Assembly (NCBI GenBank): GCA_013140465.1
Contig: JABFST010000144.1
Coordinates: forward strand, 1 to 6,353
Direction: 5' to 3'
DNA length: 6,353 bases
Source: Methylococcaceae bacterium
Lineage (GTDB): Bacteria; Pseudomonadota; Gammaproteobacteria; Methylococcales; Methylomonadaceae
The translations under genes were made by a program, and so were the position numbers. The notes beneath the pieces were generated by a model. The model was not told the DNA's origin. It searched no databases and saw only the letters and a list, made by a program, of their open reading frames with translations. Shown here piece after piece: positions 1 to 6,020 of this stretch (positions within the stretch are counted from its first letter, which is position 1; each line of letters opens with the position of its first letter).

Positions 1-142
1 GGTATTTCTTTGAGTAGCTTTTCAACCAACCCGCATAAGCTGCGAAATCTTGCTCGTTGGCAAAGCAGACCTGTCGGTTATTGCCACGTTGGATCACATG
101 CTGAGGAATTCCGATTGGACATGCACGGGCCAGTCTAGCCAT
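1..142 (-). CDS. IS200-like / REP-associated tyrosine transposase, N-terminal part (cut by window edge)
   Basis: Reading the minus strand from the ATG at 142 gives 47 open codons that run off the window. The protein starts MARLARACPIGIPQHVIQRG and continues with NNRQVCF near residues 21-27. The stretch IPQHVIQRGNNRQ is the typical N-terminal signature of the Y1 transposase (Transposase_17 / Y1_Tnp) family, single-strand DNA transposases that use one catalytic tyrosine. The His-hydrophobic-His motif and the tyrosine lie further in, outside the window, so activity cannot be judged. A GGGA ribosome site stands a few bases upstream of the ATG, and a TATACT box (178-183, minus strand) lies about 36 bases upstream. 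The upstream flank is the repeat array at 143-406. Family assignment is strong; whether the gene is whole is unknown. Confidence 0.8.
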   Translation of the reverse strand, partial: MARLARACPIGIPQHVIQRGNNRQVCFANEQDFAAYAGWLKSYSKKY

Positions 143-219
143 TTGTTTTCCCGAAGTCGATAGATATAAACATAAGCAGTATAGTAGAAATTTAAATTTA
201 CTCTGACCCCAGTTATTTT
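89..219. repeat. 131-bp direct repeat, copy A
   Basis: Copy A covers the first 18 codons of the transposase and its 5' untranslated region, ending in AGTTATTTT. It recurs at 239-369, offset by exactly 150 bases, with only four substitutions (positions 119, 122, 126 and 130 in this copy). The other 127 positions are identical, including the TATACT box and the AAATTTAAATTT palindrome near the right end. This suggests a recent duplication of the element's terminus. Confidence 0.9.
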
Positions 220-238
220 TTGTGACCCCAGTTATTTT

Positions 239-292
239 TTGGATCACATGCTGAGGAATTCCGATTGGTCACGCAAGGGTCAGTCTAGCCAT
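239..292 (-). pseudogene. Transposase 5' fragment with premature stop
   Basis: From the ATG at 292 the minus strand reads MARLTLA and then a TGA stop, whereas copy A reads MARLARACPIG. Past the stop the same frame resumes as PIGIPQHVIQ and then runs into an AT-rich junction near 239. This is a dead 18-codon relic of the transposase start, kept only because the repeat unit was duplicated. The substitutions at 276-280 change codons 5-6, and the one at 269 creates the stop. Confidence 0.7.
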
Positions 293-369
293 TTGTTTTC
301 CCGAAGTCGATAGATATAAACATAAGCAGTATAGTAGAAATTTAAATTTACTCTGACCCCAGTTATTTT
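239..369. repeat. 131-bp direct repeat, copy B
   Basis: Second copy of the 89-219 unit. It differs at 269, 272, 276 and 280, all inside a 12-base stretch within the transposase coding part. The untranslated part (293-369) is identical to copy A. A third, short unit follows directly at 371-406. Confidence 0.9.
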
Positions 370-370
370 G

Positions 371-406
371 GTAGAAATTTAAATTTACTCTGACCCCAGT
401 TATTTT
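371..406. repeat. 36-bp terminal sub-repeat, third copy
   Basis: The unit GTAGAAATTTAAATTTACTC plus TGACCCCAGTTATTTT occurs at 184-219, 334-369 and 371-406. The core TGACCCCAGTTATTTT is found once more at 223-238, which makes four copies in 203 bases. The last copy is the junction with the ATPase gene and supplies its stop codon (TTA at 405-407, read as TAA on the minus strand). Confidence 0.85.
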
Positions 407-1931
407 AATATTTTAATACCCGCAAGCCTTGTGCAGCAAGCTGTTCTACCTGTTGCTGTAGTAAGGCTTTATCCAAAGCCATCGGCTGCATGTGTAGGTC
501 GAAGGCTTTATCGCACCGCGCTAAAATACTTTCCAGCGCACCTTTTAGGTAAACCTGGCGGACATCTAGCGCTTGATTATGATGCAAGGTGGCCATGAAC
601 TGGTGTTGTGATTCAAACGGAATCGCATCCAAGCGCGGATTGGCGAGGCTGACGGTAGCTTGGTGCAGACCTGCTTTATGGGCGGAGACCAATAACGCAC
701 CTTCGGTCGGGTCGCCTTCGATGCGCCAAGTGTTTACATCGGCGATTAAGCGTGCATCATTACATAACAATCCAGCTTTTAAGCATTCCATCAATACCGG
801 GTAATGGGAGTGGGCAACAGCGGTATTATTTAGATAAATGTCGCCTTCGGGCGTGTAGCCGCTCCCGGTAAAACCAAACAGCGCACCCCCTGCATACAGG
901 GATTGTACGGTCATTTGATTTTGGGTGAGCGTTCCGGTTTTATCAGAACAAATAACCGTGGTGCTGCCCAAAGTTTCTACGGCGGGTAATTTGCGGATAA
1001 TGGCATTGCTTTTTGCCATCCGTGACACGCCAATGGCCAGCGTAATGGTTAATGCGGCGGGCAAACCTTCGGGAATTGCCCCAACCGCCAAAGCCACCGC
1101 CGCCATAAACATTTCCAGTAGCGGTTGTCCGCGCCATACCCCGACCGCGAACGTGACAGCGGCTAAGCCTAAAATAACCCATAGCAACAAGGTGCTGAAT
1201 TGGCCCATTTTTTTGGTCAACGGCGTTTCCAGTTCCACCGTACGACTGAGCAGGCTGTTAATACGCCCAATTTCGGTGTGGTCGCCAATGTCCACGACCA
1301 CCCCTAAACCGCTGCCATAAGTCACCAGCGCCGACGCATAGGCCATGTTAGTGCGGTCAGCCAAGACGGTTGCATTGCTTAAAATGGCAAGCGATTTTTC
1401 TACTGGTACAGATTCGCCAGTCAGGGCTGATTCATCAATTTGCAGTTCACGGATTTGTAGCAAGCGTAAGTCGGCAGGCACTTTGTCGCCGGATTGCAAT
1501 AACACCACATCGCCAATAGTCAACTCAGTCGCGGCAATGGAACGGCGTTGTCCGTCGCGTAACACGGTGGAGGTGACGGTTAATACCCGGCTAAGCGCGT
1601 CTATCGCTTTCAGGGCATTGGCTTCTTGGATAAAACCAATTAGGGTATTGACCAATACCACGCCAAAAATCACGCTACTATCCACCCATTCTTGTAAAAA
1701 TCCGGTAACAGCGGCTGCAATCAATAGGATATAAACCAGCGGTTGATGGACTTGTTCAAACAATAACCGCCAAGGGCTTTTACCGCGTTGTGGTGTCAGG
1801 CGGTTTGCGCCGTGTTGTTTAAGCCGCCGCTGCGCTTCTGCTTCGCTTAGGCCACGCTGAACATCAACCTGCAACTTGGCTGCCAGTGCGTCAGCGGACA
1901 GTTGATGCGGATGTATTTTTTGGGATTCCAT
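405..1931 (-). CDS. P2-type cation-transporting ATPase, C-terminally truncated (probable pseudogene)
   Basis: This is an ion-pumping P-type ATPase of the inner membrane, P2 (Ca/Na-type) class. Start: the ATG at 1931 has GGAG at 1938-1941 with a 6-base gap, so I prefer it to the in-frame TTG at 1943. In 508 residues one sees the N-terminal cation ATPase domain (about 5-65), membrane pairs at about 62-103 and 245-301, the actuator loop TGES (171-174), PEGLP in helix 4 (287-291), the DKTGT phosphorylation site with Asp330, and nucleotide-domain motifs GDPTE (406-410), PFES (438-441) and KGA (463-465). Homologues run to about 850-920 residues. Here homology stops after GLRVL (502-506); the last two residues and the stop come from the junction with the repeat. 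The GDGxNDxP hinge and helices 5-10 are missing, so pumping is very unlikely. The ion cannot be told because helices 5-6 are absent. Confidence 0.9.
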   Translation of the reverse strand: MESQKIHPHQLSADALAAKLQVDVQRGLSEAEAQRRLKQHGANRLTPQRGKSPWRLLFEQVHQPLVYILLIAAAVTGFLQEWVDSSVIFGVVLVNTLIGFIQEANALKAIDALSRVLTVTSTVLRDGQRRSIAATELTIGDVVLLQSGDKVPADLRLLQIRELQIDESALTGESVPVEKSLAILSNATVLADRTNMAYASALVTYGSGLGVVVDIGDHTEIGRINSLLSRTVELETPLTKKMGQFSTLLLWVILGLAAVTFAVGVWRGQPLLEMFMAAVALAVGAIPEGLPAALTITLAIGVSRMAKSNAIIRKLPAVETLGSTTVICSDKTGTLTQNQMTVQSLYAGGALFGFTGSGYTPEGDIYLNNTAVAHSHYPVLMECLKAGLLCNDARLIADVNTWRIEGDPTEGALLVSAHKAGLHQATVSLANPRLDAIPFESQHQFMATLHHNQALDVRQVYLKGALESILARCDKAFDLHMQPMALDKALLQQQVEQLAAQGLRVLKY

Positions 1932-1950
1932 TTTCCACTCCAAACTGTTG

Positions 1951-1962
1951 TAGAGATCTCTA
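1951..1962. promoter_or_regulatory. 12-bp perfect palindrome, possible operator of the ATPase gene
   Basis: TAGAGATCTCTA is a perfect palindrome lying between the putative -10 box of the ATPase gene (1977-1982) and its ribosome site (1938-1941), just downstream of the expected transcription start near 1970. A dimeric repressor site in this place would block initiation or early elongation. Only the palindrome and its position are seen; the role is inferred. Confidence 0.35.
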
Positions 1963-1976
1963 GCGTGTTTAGTAAA

Positions 1977-2006
1977 ATTCTAAATTTGGATAGGGAAGAT
2001 TGTCTA
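1977..2006 (-). promoter_or_regulatory. Candidate sigma-70 promoter of the ATPase gene
   Basis: On the minus strand TAGACA (2006-2001) and TAGAAT (1982-1977) are separated by 18 bases. Each matches the sigma-70 consensus at five of six positions. It lies 46 bases upstream of the ATG at 1931, which leaves a short leader containing the 1951-1962 palindrome and the GGAG ribosome site. Confidence 0.45.
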
Positions 2007-2365
2007 TGTTGCCACACTGTGCTGTCGAAATAACCAGCACTGCTACACCAAGGCCACTTTCATCTGCCAATAGTTCAATGTCATCGCAACTTTATGCACC
2101 ATAAAAAATACGCGTAAGGTCTACAGTGGTATTTTGGGCATCGGATATAGACACTGAACAGTCAAGCTTTCGGTTTCATACCTTTAGACCTGGTGTGGTC
2201 GTCTTTGGTAACAGGCAGATTGAAGCAGCAGTTTATTTCTTAAGTGATTTTGATAGGGCTGTTTTCGTGGGCAATGTTGCTGTGCACGCCGTTACGGTGC
2301 AACGCTCCAACAAAAATGCAAAACTTGACGGTTTAACGAGCTTAGGCTGGGATAAGTCGTGTAGG

Positions 2366-2390
2366 TCGGGTTACGCTAGCGCGAATCCGA
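2366..2390. repeat. REP-like imperfect hairpin
   Basis: TCGGGTTACGC (2366-2376) can pair with GCGAATCCGA (2381-2390) around a TAGC loop, with one mismatch and one bulge. The surrounding text GTAGGTCGGGTTACGC resembles intergenic palindromes that recur in many proteobacterial genomes. I can show only one copy here, so the repetitive nature is recalled, not observed. Confidence 0.45.
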
Positions 2391-2596
2391 GAGGCTTTGT
2401 TAGTTTTGGGGAAGCGTTGCTCGGAAAACCATCATCGCGCCTCGACCAAAACCATACGTCGTCACAGACACACTGAGCATGGAAAATGCCCGAAACACCA
2501 GCGAAATTGTGTCATCGCTGGGTGGATTAAGCTCCGGGAAGATGGATTGCAGCACAAATAAGCTGGAATTGGTGAACCCGTAAGGTGGATTTGTGC

Positions 2597-2737
2597 TAGA
2601 GACTGTGAAAGTAGTTCAAATACTCACAAAAAAGTGTTTTATATTTTTATAAGCATTTGATTTAATTATAAACTGGAGTGAAAACACATGTTTTTTCACT
2701 CCGATGAGCAAGCTTACGTTAATTCTCACAGTCTCTA
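2597..2737. mobile_element. MITE-like element with 12-bp perfect terminal inverted repeats
   Basis: TAGAGACTGTGA (2597-2608) is repeated exactly inverted as TCACAGTCTCTA (2726-2737), enclosing 117 bases that are AT-rich and contain no gene. If the outer TA pairs are the target duplication, the core is GAGACTGTGA...TCACAGTCTC (2599-2735) with TA on both sides, as expected for IS630/Tc1-mariner type insertion. The internal part contains a second hairpin (2675-2702). No transposase is present, so movement would depend on one elsewhere. The MITE reading is inference from size, ends and position. Confidence 0.6.
2675..2702. repeat. 10-bp perfect hairpin inside the MITE-like element
   Basis: GGAGTGAAAA (2675-2684) is followed by an 8-base loop and TTTTCACTCC (2693-2702). 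The T run is inside the 3' arm, not after it, so this is not a standard intrinsic terminator. It may be a subterminal structure used by the transposase or an RNA hairpin. Confidence 0.55.
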
Positions 2738-2948
2738 ACGCGACCCGTTAGAGCATGACGTGAAACCGCCCTACGCGCTTGGTTACGCTAAACCCGTCGA
2801 TGGTTTGGCATTTACAGCACCCTCTTCATTAAGGGAGCTCAATATTTACCCACCTACAAGCCCATCCCTTTACTTGCCAACAGCAGCATGTTTTAGGGCC
2901 TTGGGCCTAGGGTGCGCACGGCAACAGCAATGGCGGTAAGGCCACAAG

Positions 2949-2981
2949 TTGGTATTGCTGTTATTGAGTTTATAGTACAAT
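2949..2981 (+). promoter_or_regulatory. Candidate promoter of the ilvE-waaF-waaC operon
   Basis: Two overlapping sigma-70-like pairs are visible: TTGGTA (2949-2954) with TATAGT (2971-2976), spacer 16, and TTGCTG (2955-2960) with TACAAT (2976-2981), spacer 15. Either gives a leader of about 80 bases before ilvE. It is the best match in the 330 bases upstream of the operon. The site lies downstream of the MITE, so the insertion probably did not remove it. Confidence 0.4.
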
Positions 2982-3069
2982 CTGGGGTTTAACTTTAGAC
3001 GTGCGTCGTGCGAGCTTGCCCATGCAGCACGCTGTGTAGTGGCGATAATTTATTAACAGACCGGAGAAA

Positions 3070-4002
3070 ATGACGATGACGATGGACGATAGAGATGGCT
3101 TTATTTGGTTGGATGGCGCGTGGGTAGATTGGCGTGAAGCTAAAGTCCATGTCTTAACCCATACTTTGCATTATGGCTTGGGCGTGTTTGAAGGCATTCG
3201 TGCCTATCATGCCGAACAAGGTACGGCGATTTTTAGGATGCAAGAACACACCGACCGTTTGTTCCGTTCGGCGCATATTATGAATATGCCGATGCCGTTT
3301 ACTAAAGACGACTTAAACCAAGCCCAAATCGATGCCGTCGCCAAAAACAATTTGGACAGCGCCTATATCCGCAGCATGTGCTTTTTTGGCTCGGAAGGTA
3401 TGGGTTTGCGTGCCGACAACCTGAAGGTGCATGTCATGGTGGCGGCGTGGTCTTGGGGCGCTTATTTGGGGGCAGATAGCATCGAAAAAGGCATCCGTAT
3501 CCGCACCTCTTCGTATACCCGCAACCACCACAACAGCACGATGTGCAAAGCCAAAGCCAACGGCAATTACATCAATTCCATCCTGGCCTTACAAGAAGCT
3601 TTGGCGAATGGTTATGATGAAGCGTTGATGTTGGATCATGAAGGTTTTGCCGCCGAAGGCAGTGCCGAAAACTTGTTTATCGTCCGCAATGGCAAGATTT
3701 ACACGCCCGAAACCACGTCAGCATTGGAAGGCATCACCCGCGATAGCGTGATGACAATTGCGCGTGAACAAGGCTATGAAGTGATTGAAAAACGCATCAC
3801 GCGTGATGAAATTTATGTCGCCGATGAAGCGTTTTTTACCGGTTCGGCGGCAGAAGTCACGCCAATTAGGGAATTGGATAACCGCAAAATTGGCACGGGT
3901 AGCCGTGGCGTGGTAACGGCACAATTGCAAGCCTTGTATTTTGATGCCGTACATGGACGCAGTAACGACCATGCCGACTGGCTGACTTACATCAAACCTT
4001 GA
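3070..4002 (+). CDS. ilvE: Branched-chain amino acid aminotransferase
   Basis: IlvE (EC 2.6.1.42) is a cytosolic enzyme with pyridoxal phosphate that transfers amino groups between glutamate and the 2-keto acids of leucine, isoleucine and valine, the last step of their synthesis. The 310-residue protein has the class IV aminotransferase layout: HTLHYGLGVFEGIRAY (31-46), KANGNY with the cofactor lysine at Lys162 by analogy to E. coli Lys160, AEGSAENLF (195-203) with the cofactor-contacting Glu196, GITRD (221-225) and FTGSAAEVTPI (256-266). The length matches E. coli IlvE. Three in-frame ATGs (3070, 3076, 3082) lie close together after GGAG at 3063-3066; the gap to the first is only 3 bases and to the second 9, so the true start may be 3076. 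It heads an operon and its stop overlaps the waaF start. Confidence 0.95.
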   Translation: MTMTMDDRDGFIWLDGAWVDWREAKVHVLTHTLHYGLGVFEGIRAYHAEQGTAIFRMQEHTDRLFRSAHIMNMPMPFTKDDLNQAQIDAVAKNNLDSAYIRSMCFFGSEGMGLRADNLKVHVMVAAWSWGAYLGADSIEKGIRIRTSSYTRNHHNSTMCKAKANGNYINSILALQEALANGYDEALMLDHEGFAAEGSAENLFIVRNGKIYTPETTSALEGITRDSVMTIAREQGYEVIEKRITRDEIYVADEAFFTGSAAEVTPIRELDNRKIGTGSRGVVTAQLQALYFDAVHGRSNDHADWLTYIKP

Positions 4003-5006
4003 GCCGCCCCGCCAAAATTTTAATCGTCGGCCCGTCATGGGTGGGCGATATGGTGATGGCACAAAGCCTGTTCAGCACCTTAAAAGCACAGGCCGACTGC
4101 CAACTGGATGTATTGGCTCCGGCCTGGTCGCTGGCGTTGTTGGCGCGTATGCCGCAAGTGTCGCAAACCCTGGCCATGCCGTTAGGGCATGGTCAGTTTG
4201 GCTTGCTAGAGCGCATTAAACTGGGCAGACAGTTACGCGCCGAACATTACGATCAGGCGATAGTGCTGCCAAATTCTTGGAAATCCGCCCTTATTCCTTT
4301 CTTTGCCGACATTCCGCTACGCACAGGCTTTGTCGGTGAATGCCGCTGGGGTTTGCTAAACGACGCACGCAGTTTAGACAAACGCTTGTTGACGATGACG
4401 GTGCAACGCTTTGTGGCCTTGGGTTTGCCACGCACGGCGGAGTTGCCGCCAGTTTGCCCGCAACCTAGTTTGGCAATCAGCCCCGCCCAACAACAGGCCG
4501 TACTTGAAAAATTTGTCTTAAACCCTGCTAAAAAGGTGTTGGCCTTGTGTCCTGGGGCAGAATACGGTGCGGCAAAACGCTGGCCTACCCGCTATTTTGC
4601 CGAGGTAGCGCAGCAAAAATTAGCCGAAGGTTGGCAGGTGTGGTTGTTTGGATCGGCAAAAGATCAAGCCGTCGCAGCAGAAATAACCGCCGCCGTTCCG
4701 GCTTGCCACGATTTTACCGGGCAAACCGCCTTAGCCGAAGCCGTCGATTTAATGTCTTTGGCTAGCGTGGTGGTCAGCAACGATTCGGGCCTGATGCACG
4801 TTGCCGCCGCCTTAGGCAAACACGTCATTGCTTTATATGGCTCTTCCGACCCGCATTTTACCCCGCCGCTGACCGCAACTGCGGACATCATCAGCTTAAA
4901 CTTGCCCTGTTCGCCGTGCTTTAAACGCGATTGTCCGCTAGGCCATACCCGTTGCCTTGAAGACTTGCCGCCTAGCCGCGTGTTGGCGGCAATCGCCGCG
5001 TTATGA
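3999..5006 (+). CDS. waaF: ADP-heptose:LPS heptosyltransferase II
   Basis: WaaF adds the second L-glycero-D-manno-heptose to the lipopolysaccharide inner core, at the cytoplasmic face of the inner membrane, using ADP-heptose. The 335 residues show the GT9 family double-Rossmann plan: GPSWVGDMVMAQ (11-22) with the likely catalytic Asp17, CPGAEYGAAKRWP (184-196) and SNDSGLMHVAAA (260-271) for nucleotide-sugar binding, then the cysteine cluster typical of WaaF, CSPCFKRDCPLGHTRC (304-319). E. coli WaaF is 348 residues. The start is the TTG at 3999, overlapping the ilvE stop as TTGA; the next ATGs fall inside the GPSWVGD motif and would destroy it. No separate ribosome site is needed if translation is coupled to ilvE. 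The stop overlaps waaC as ATGA. Confidence 0.93.
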   Translation: MSRPAKILIVGPSWVGDMVMAQSLFSTLKAQADCQLDVLAPAWSLALLARMPQVSQTLAMPLGHGQFGLLERIKLGRQLRAEHYDQAIVLPNSWKSALIPFFADIPLRTGFVGECRWGLLNDARSLDKRLLTMTVQRFVALGLPRTAELPPVCPQPSLAISPAQQQAVLEKFVLNPAKKVLALCPGAEYGAAKRWPTRYFAEVAQQKLAEGWQVWLFGSAKDQAVAAEITAAVPACHDFTGQTALAEAVDLMSLASVVVSNDSGLMHVAAALGKHVIALYGSSDPHFTPPLTATADIISLNLPCSPCFKRDCPLGHTRCLEDLPPSRVLAAIAAL

Positions 5007-5995
5007 AACTGGCTATTGTCAAACTGTCGGCCTTAGGCGACATCGTCCACGCGATGGCGGCCTTGCAATTTATCAAAGCCGCGCTGCCCAACTTACAAAT
5101 TGATTGGGTGGTCGAAGCCGGGTTTGCCGAAGTGCTTAGGCATAATCCTGACATCAACGACATCCTCACCGTCAATTTAAAGTCGCTAAAAACCCATAAG
5201 GCGGGTATTTTTCAAGAAATCCGTAAGGTGCGCGGCTATGCTAAGGCGCATTATGATGTTGTGATTGATGCCCAAGGCTTGATTAAATCGGCGTTGACCG
5301 CCAAGTTGTTAGGCTCGCGTATTGCTGGCTTTGATGCCGATTCGATCAGGGAATCGGCGGCTTCGTGGTGTTACGATGACAAAGTGGCCTGTGCTTATGA
5401 CACCAACGCCATTATCCGCAATACGGTGGTATTGTCACAACCCTTGGGCATCCACATTAGCCCTACACAACTCGACAACAAACAAGCGTATTTGTATTTT
5501 AAAGATGAAGATCCCGTCATTTACGACTACTTGCAAAGCACGCGGAAAAATATTGTGCTAGTGATAGGTTCAAGCTGGGACAGCAAAAACTACCCGCCGG
5601 AAAAATTTGTCGCCGTTGCCGAAGCCTTGCAACAAAATTGTTTGGTGGTGTGGGGCAATGCTGCCGAACAAGCCAAGGCCGAGTGGATGGCTAGCCAAAG
5701 CACTGCGCTGACTGTGATGCCCAAGCTCGATTTAAACAGCCTTAAAGCCTTGATTGCGCACGCAGATTTGTTGATAGGCAATGACACCGGCCCTAGCCAT
5801 TTTGCTTGGGCGCTGAACAAGCCGTCGATCACCTTGTTTGGCCCTACGCCGATTAGAATGGCTTATCAGACTGACATTAACCATGTCCTTAAATCACCGT
5901 CGGTGGTTAATTCCTATAAGCTAAACAGGCAAGACTTTTCGATTAAAGACATTGCTGTAGCGGACATTATTGCTTTAGCCCAACAACTACTTTAA
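5003..5995 (+). CDS. waaC: ADP-heptose:LPS heptosyltransferase I
   Basis: WaaC attaches the first heptose to the Kdo residue of Kdo2-lipid A, the step just before WaaF. The 330-residue GT9 protein begins MKLAIVKLSALGDIVHAMAA, with Asp13 matching the catalytic Asp13 of E. coli WaaC. Further on are DAQGLIKSA (89-97), GSSWDSKNYPPEKF (189-202), whose Lys195 aligns with the phosphate-binding Lys192, and GNDTGPSHFAWAL (259-271) with Asp261. TLFGPTPIRMAYQT (277-290) ends the nucleotide site. It starts with ATG inside the 4-base ATGA overlap with waaF, so the two are translationally coupled and made in similar amounts, which fits consecutive enzymes. E. coli WaaC has 319 residues. No other LPS core gene follows in the window. 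Confidence 0.94.
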   Translation: MKLAIVKLSALGDIVHAMAALQFIKAALPNLQIDWVVEAGFAEVLRHNPDINDILTVNLKSLKTHKAGIFQEIRKVRGYAKAHYDVVIDAQGLIKSALTAKLLGSRIAGFDADSIRESAASWCYDDKVACAYDTNAIIRNTVVLSQPLGIHISPTQLDNKQAYLYFKDEDPVIYDYLQSTRKNIVLVIGSSWDSKNYPPEKFVAVAEALQQNCLVVWGNAAEQAKAEWMASQSTALTVMPKLDLNSLKALIAHADLLIGNDTGPSHFAWALNKPSITLFGPTPIRMAYQTDINHVLKSPSVVNSYKLNRQDFSIKDIAVADIIALAQQLL

Positions 5996-6020
5996 AAACA
6001 TCGGCTTTACAAAGCTCGAC

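Larger units (their letters stand above)
1..406 (-). mobile_element. Upstream end of an IS200-like/REP-transposase element, with a partly duplicated terminus
   Basis: This interval holds the transposase start plus all the repeat units that share sequence with its upstream region. The right edge is set at 406 because the last repeat unit ends there and the ATPase reading frame resumes at about 413. The left end is outside the window. From general experience, RAYT-type transposase genes are often flanked by recurring sequence containing GGGGTCAGAGTAAA, which occurs here on the minus strand; I cannot verify this by search. The extent and the claim of a single element are inference. Confidence 0.55.
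2007..3069. other. Long region without a convincing gene
   Basis: About 1.06 kb in which no reading frame has a good start, ribosome site and recognisable protein together. The contents I can name are a REP-like hairpin (2366-2390), a 9-bp inverted repeat (2551-2559 / 2589-2597), a MITE-like element (2597-2737) and a candidate promoter (2949-2981). A GTG-started frame at 2126-2476 is open on the plus strand but looks non-coding. A minus-strand frame over about 1969-2240 reads as broken, protein-like text with three stops. In Pseudomonas the gene before ilvE is glnE; I see no trace of it here. Confidence 0.6.

Noticed and set aside
89..406. Direct repeats as a CRISPR array
   Set aside because: The repeats are of unequal length and spacing, and the sequence between copies is itself repeat sequence with no unique spacers of constant size.
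925..1734. Plus-strand frames of 131 and 129 codons opposite the ATPase
   Set aside because: They are antisense to a well-supported ATPase coding region, lack ribosome sites and read as low-complexity Ser/Ala/Thr-rich text typical of antisense shadows.
1931..1943. TTG start four codons upstream of the ATPase ATG
   Set aside because: Using it would put the GGAG ribosome site inside the coding region; the ATG at 1931 is correctly spaced from that site.
2126..2476. 116-codon plus-strand frame with GTG start
   Set aside because: It has at best a weak AAGG before the GTG, the translation matches no family I recognise, and its second half runs through the REP-like hairpin at 2366-2390. Treated as chance or relic.
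2675..2702. Intrinsic terminator in the MITE-like element
   Set aside because: The T run forms part of the 3' arm of the hairpin rather than following it, and no gene ends nearby.
3718..4177. Minus-strand frames of 114 and 61 codons under ilvE/waaF
   Set aside because: They lie opposite conserved coding sequence, have no recognisable domain and no promoter or ribosome site.
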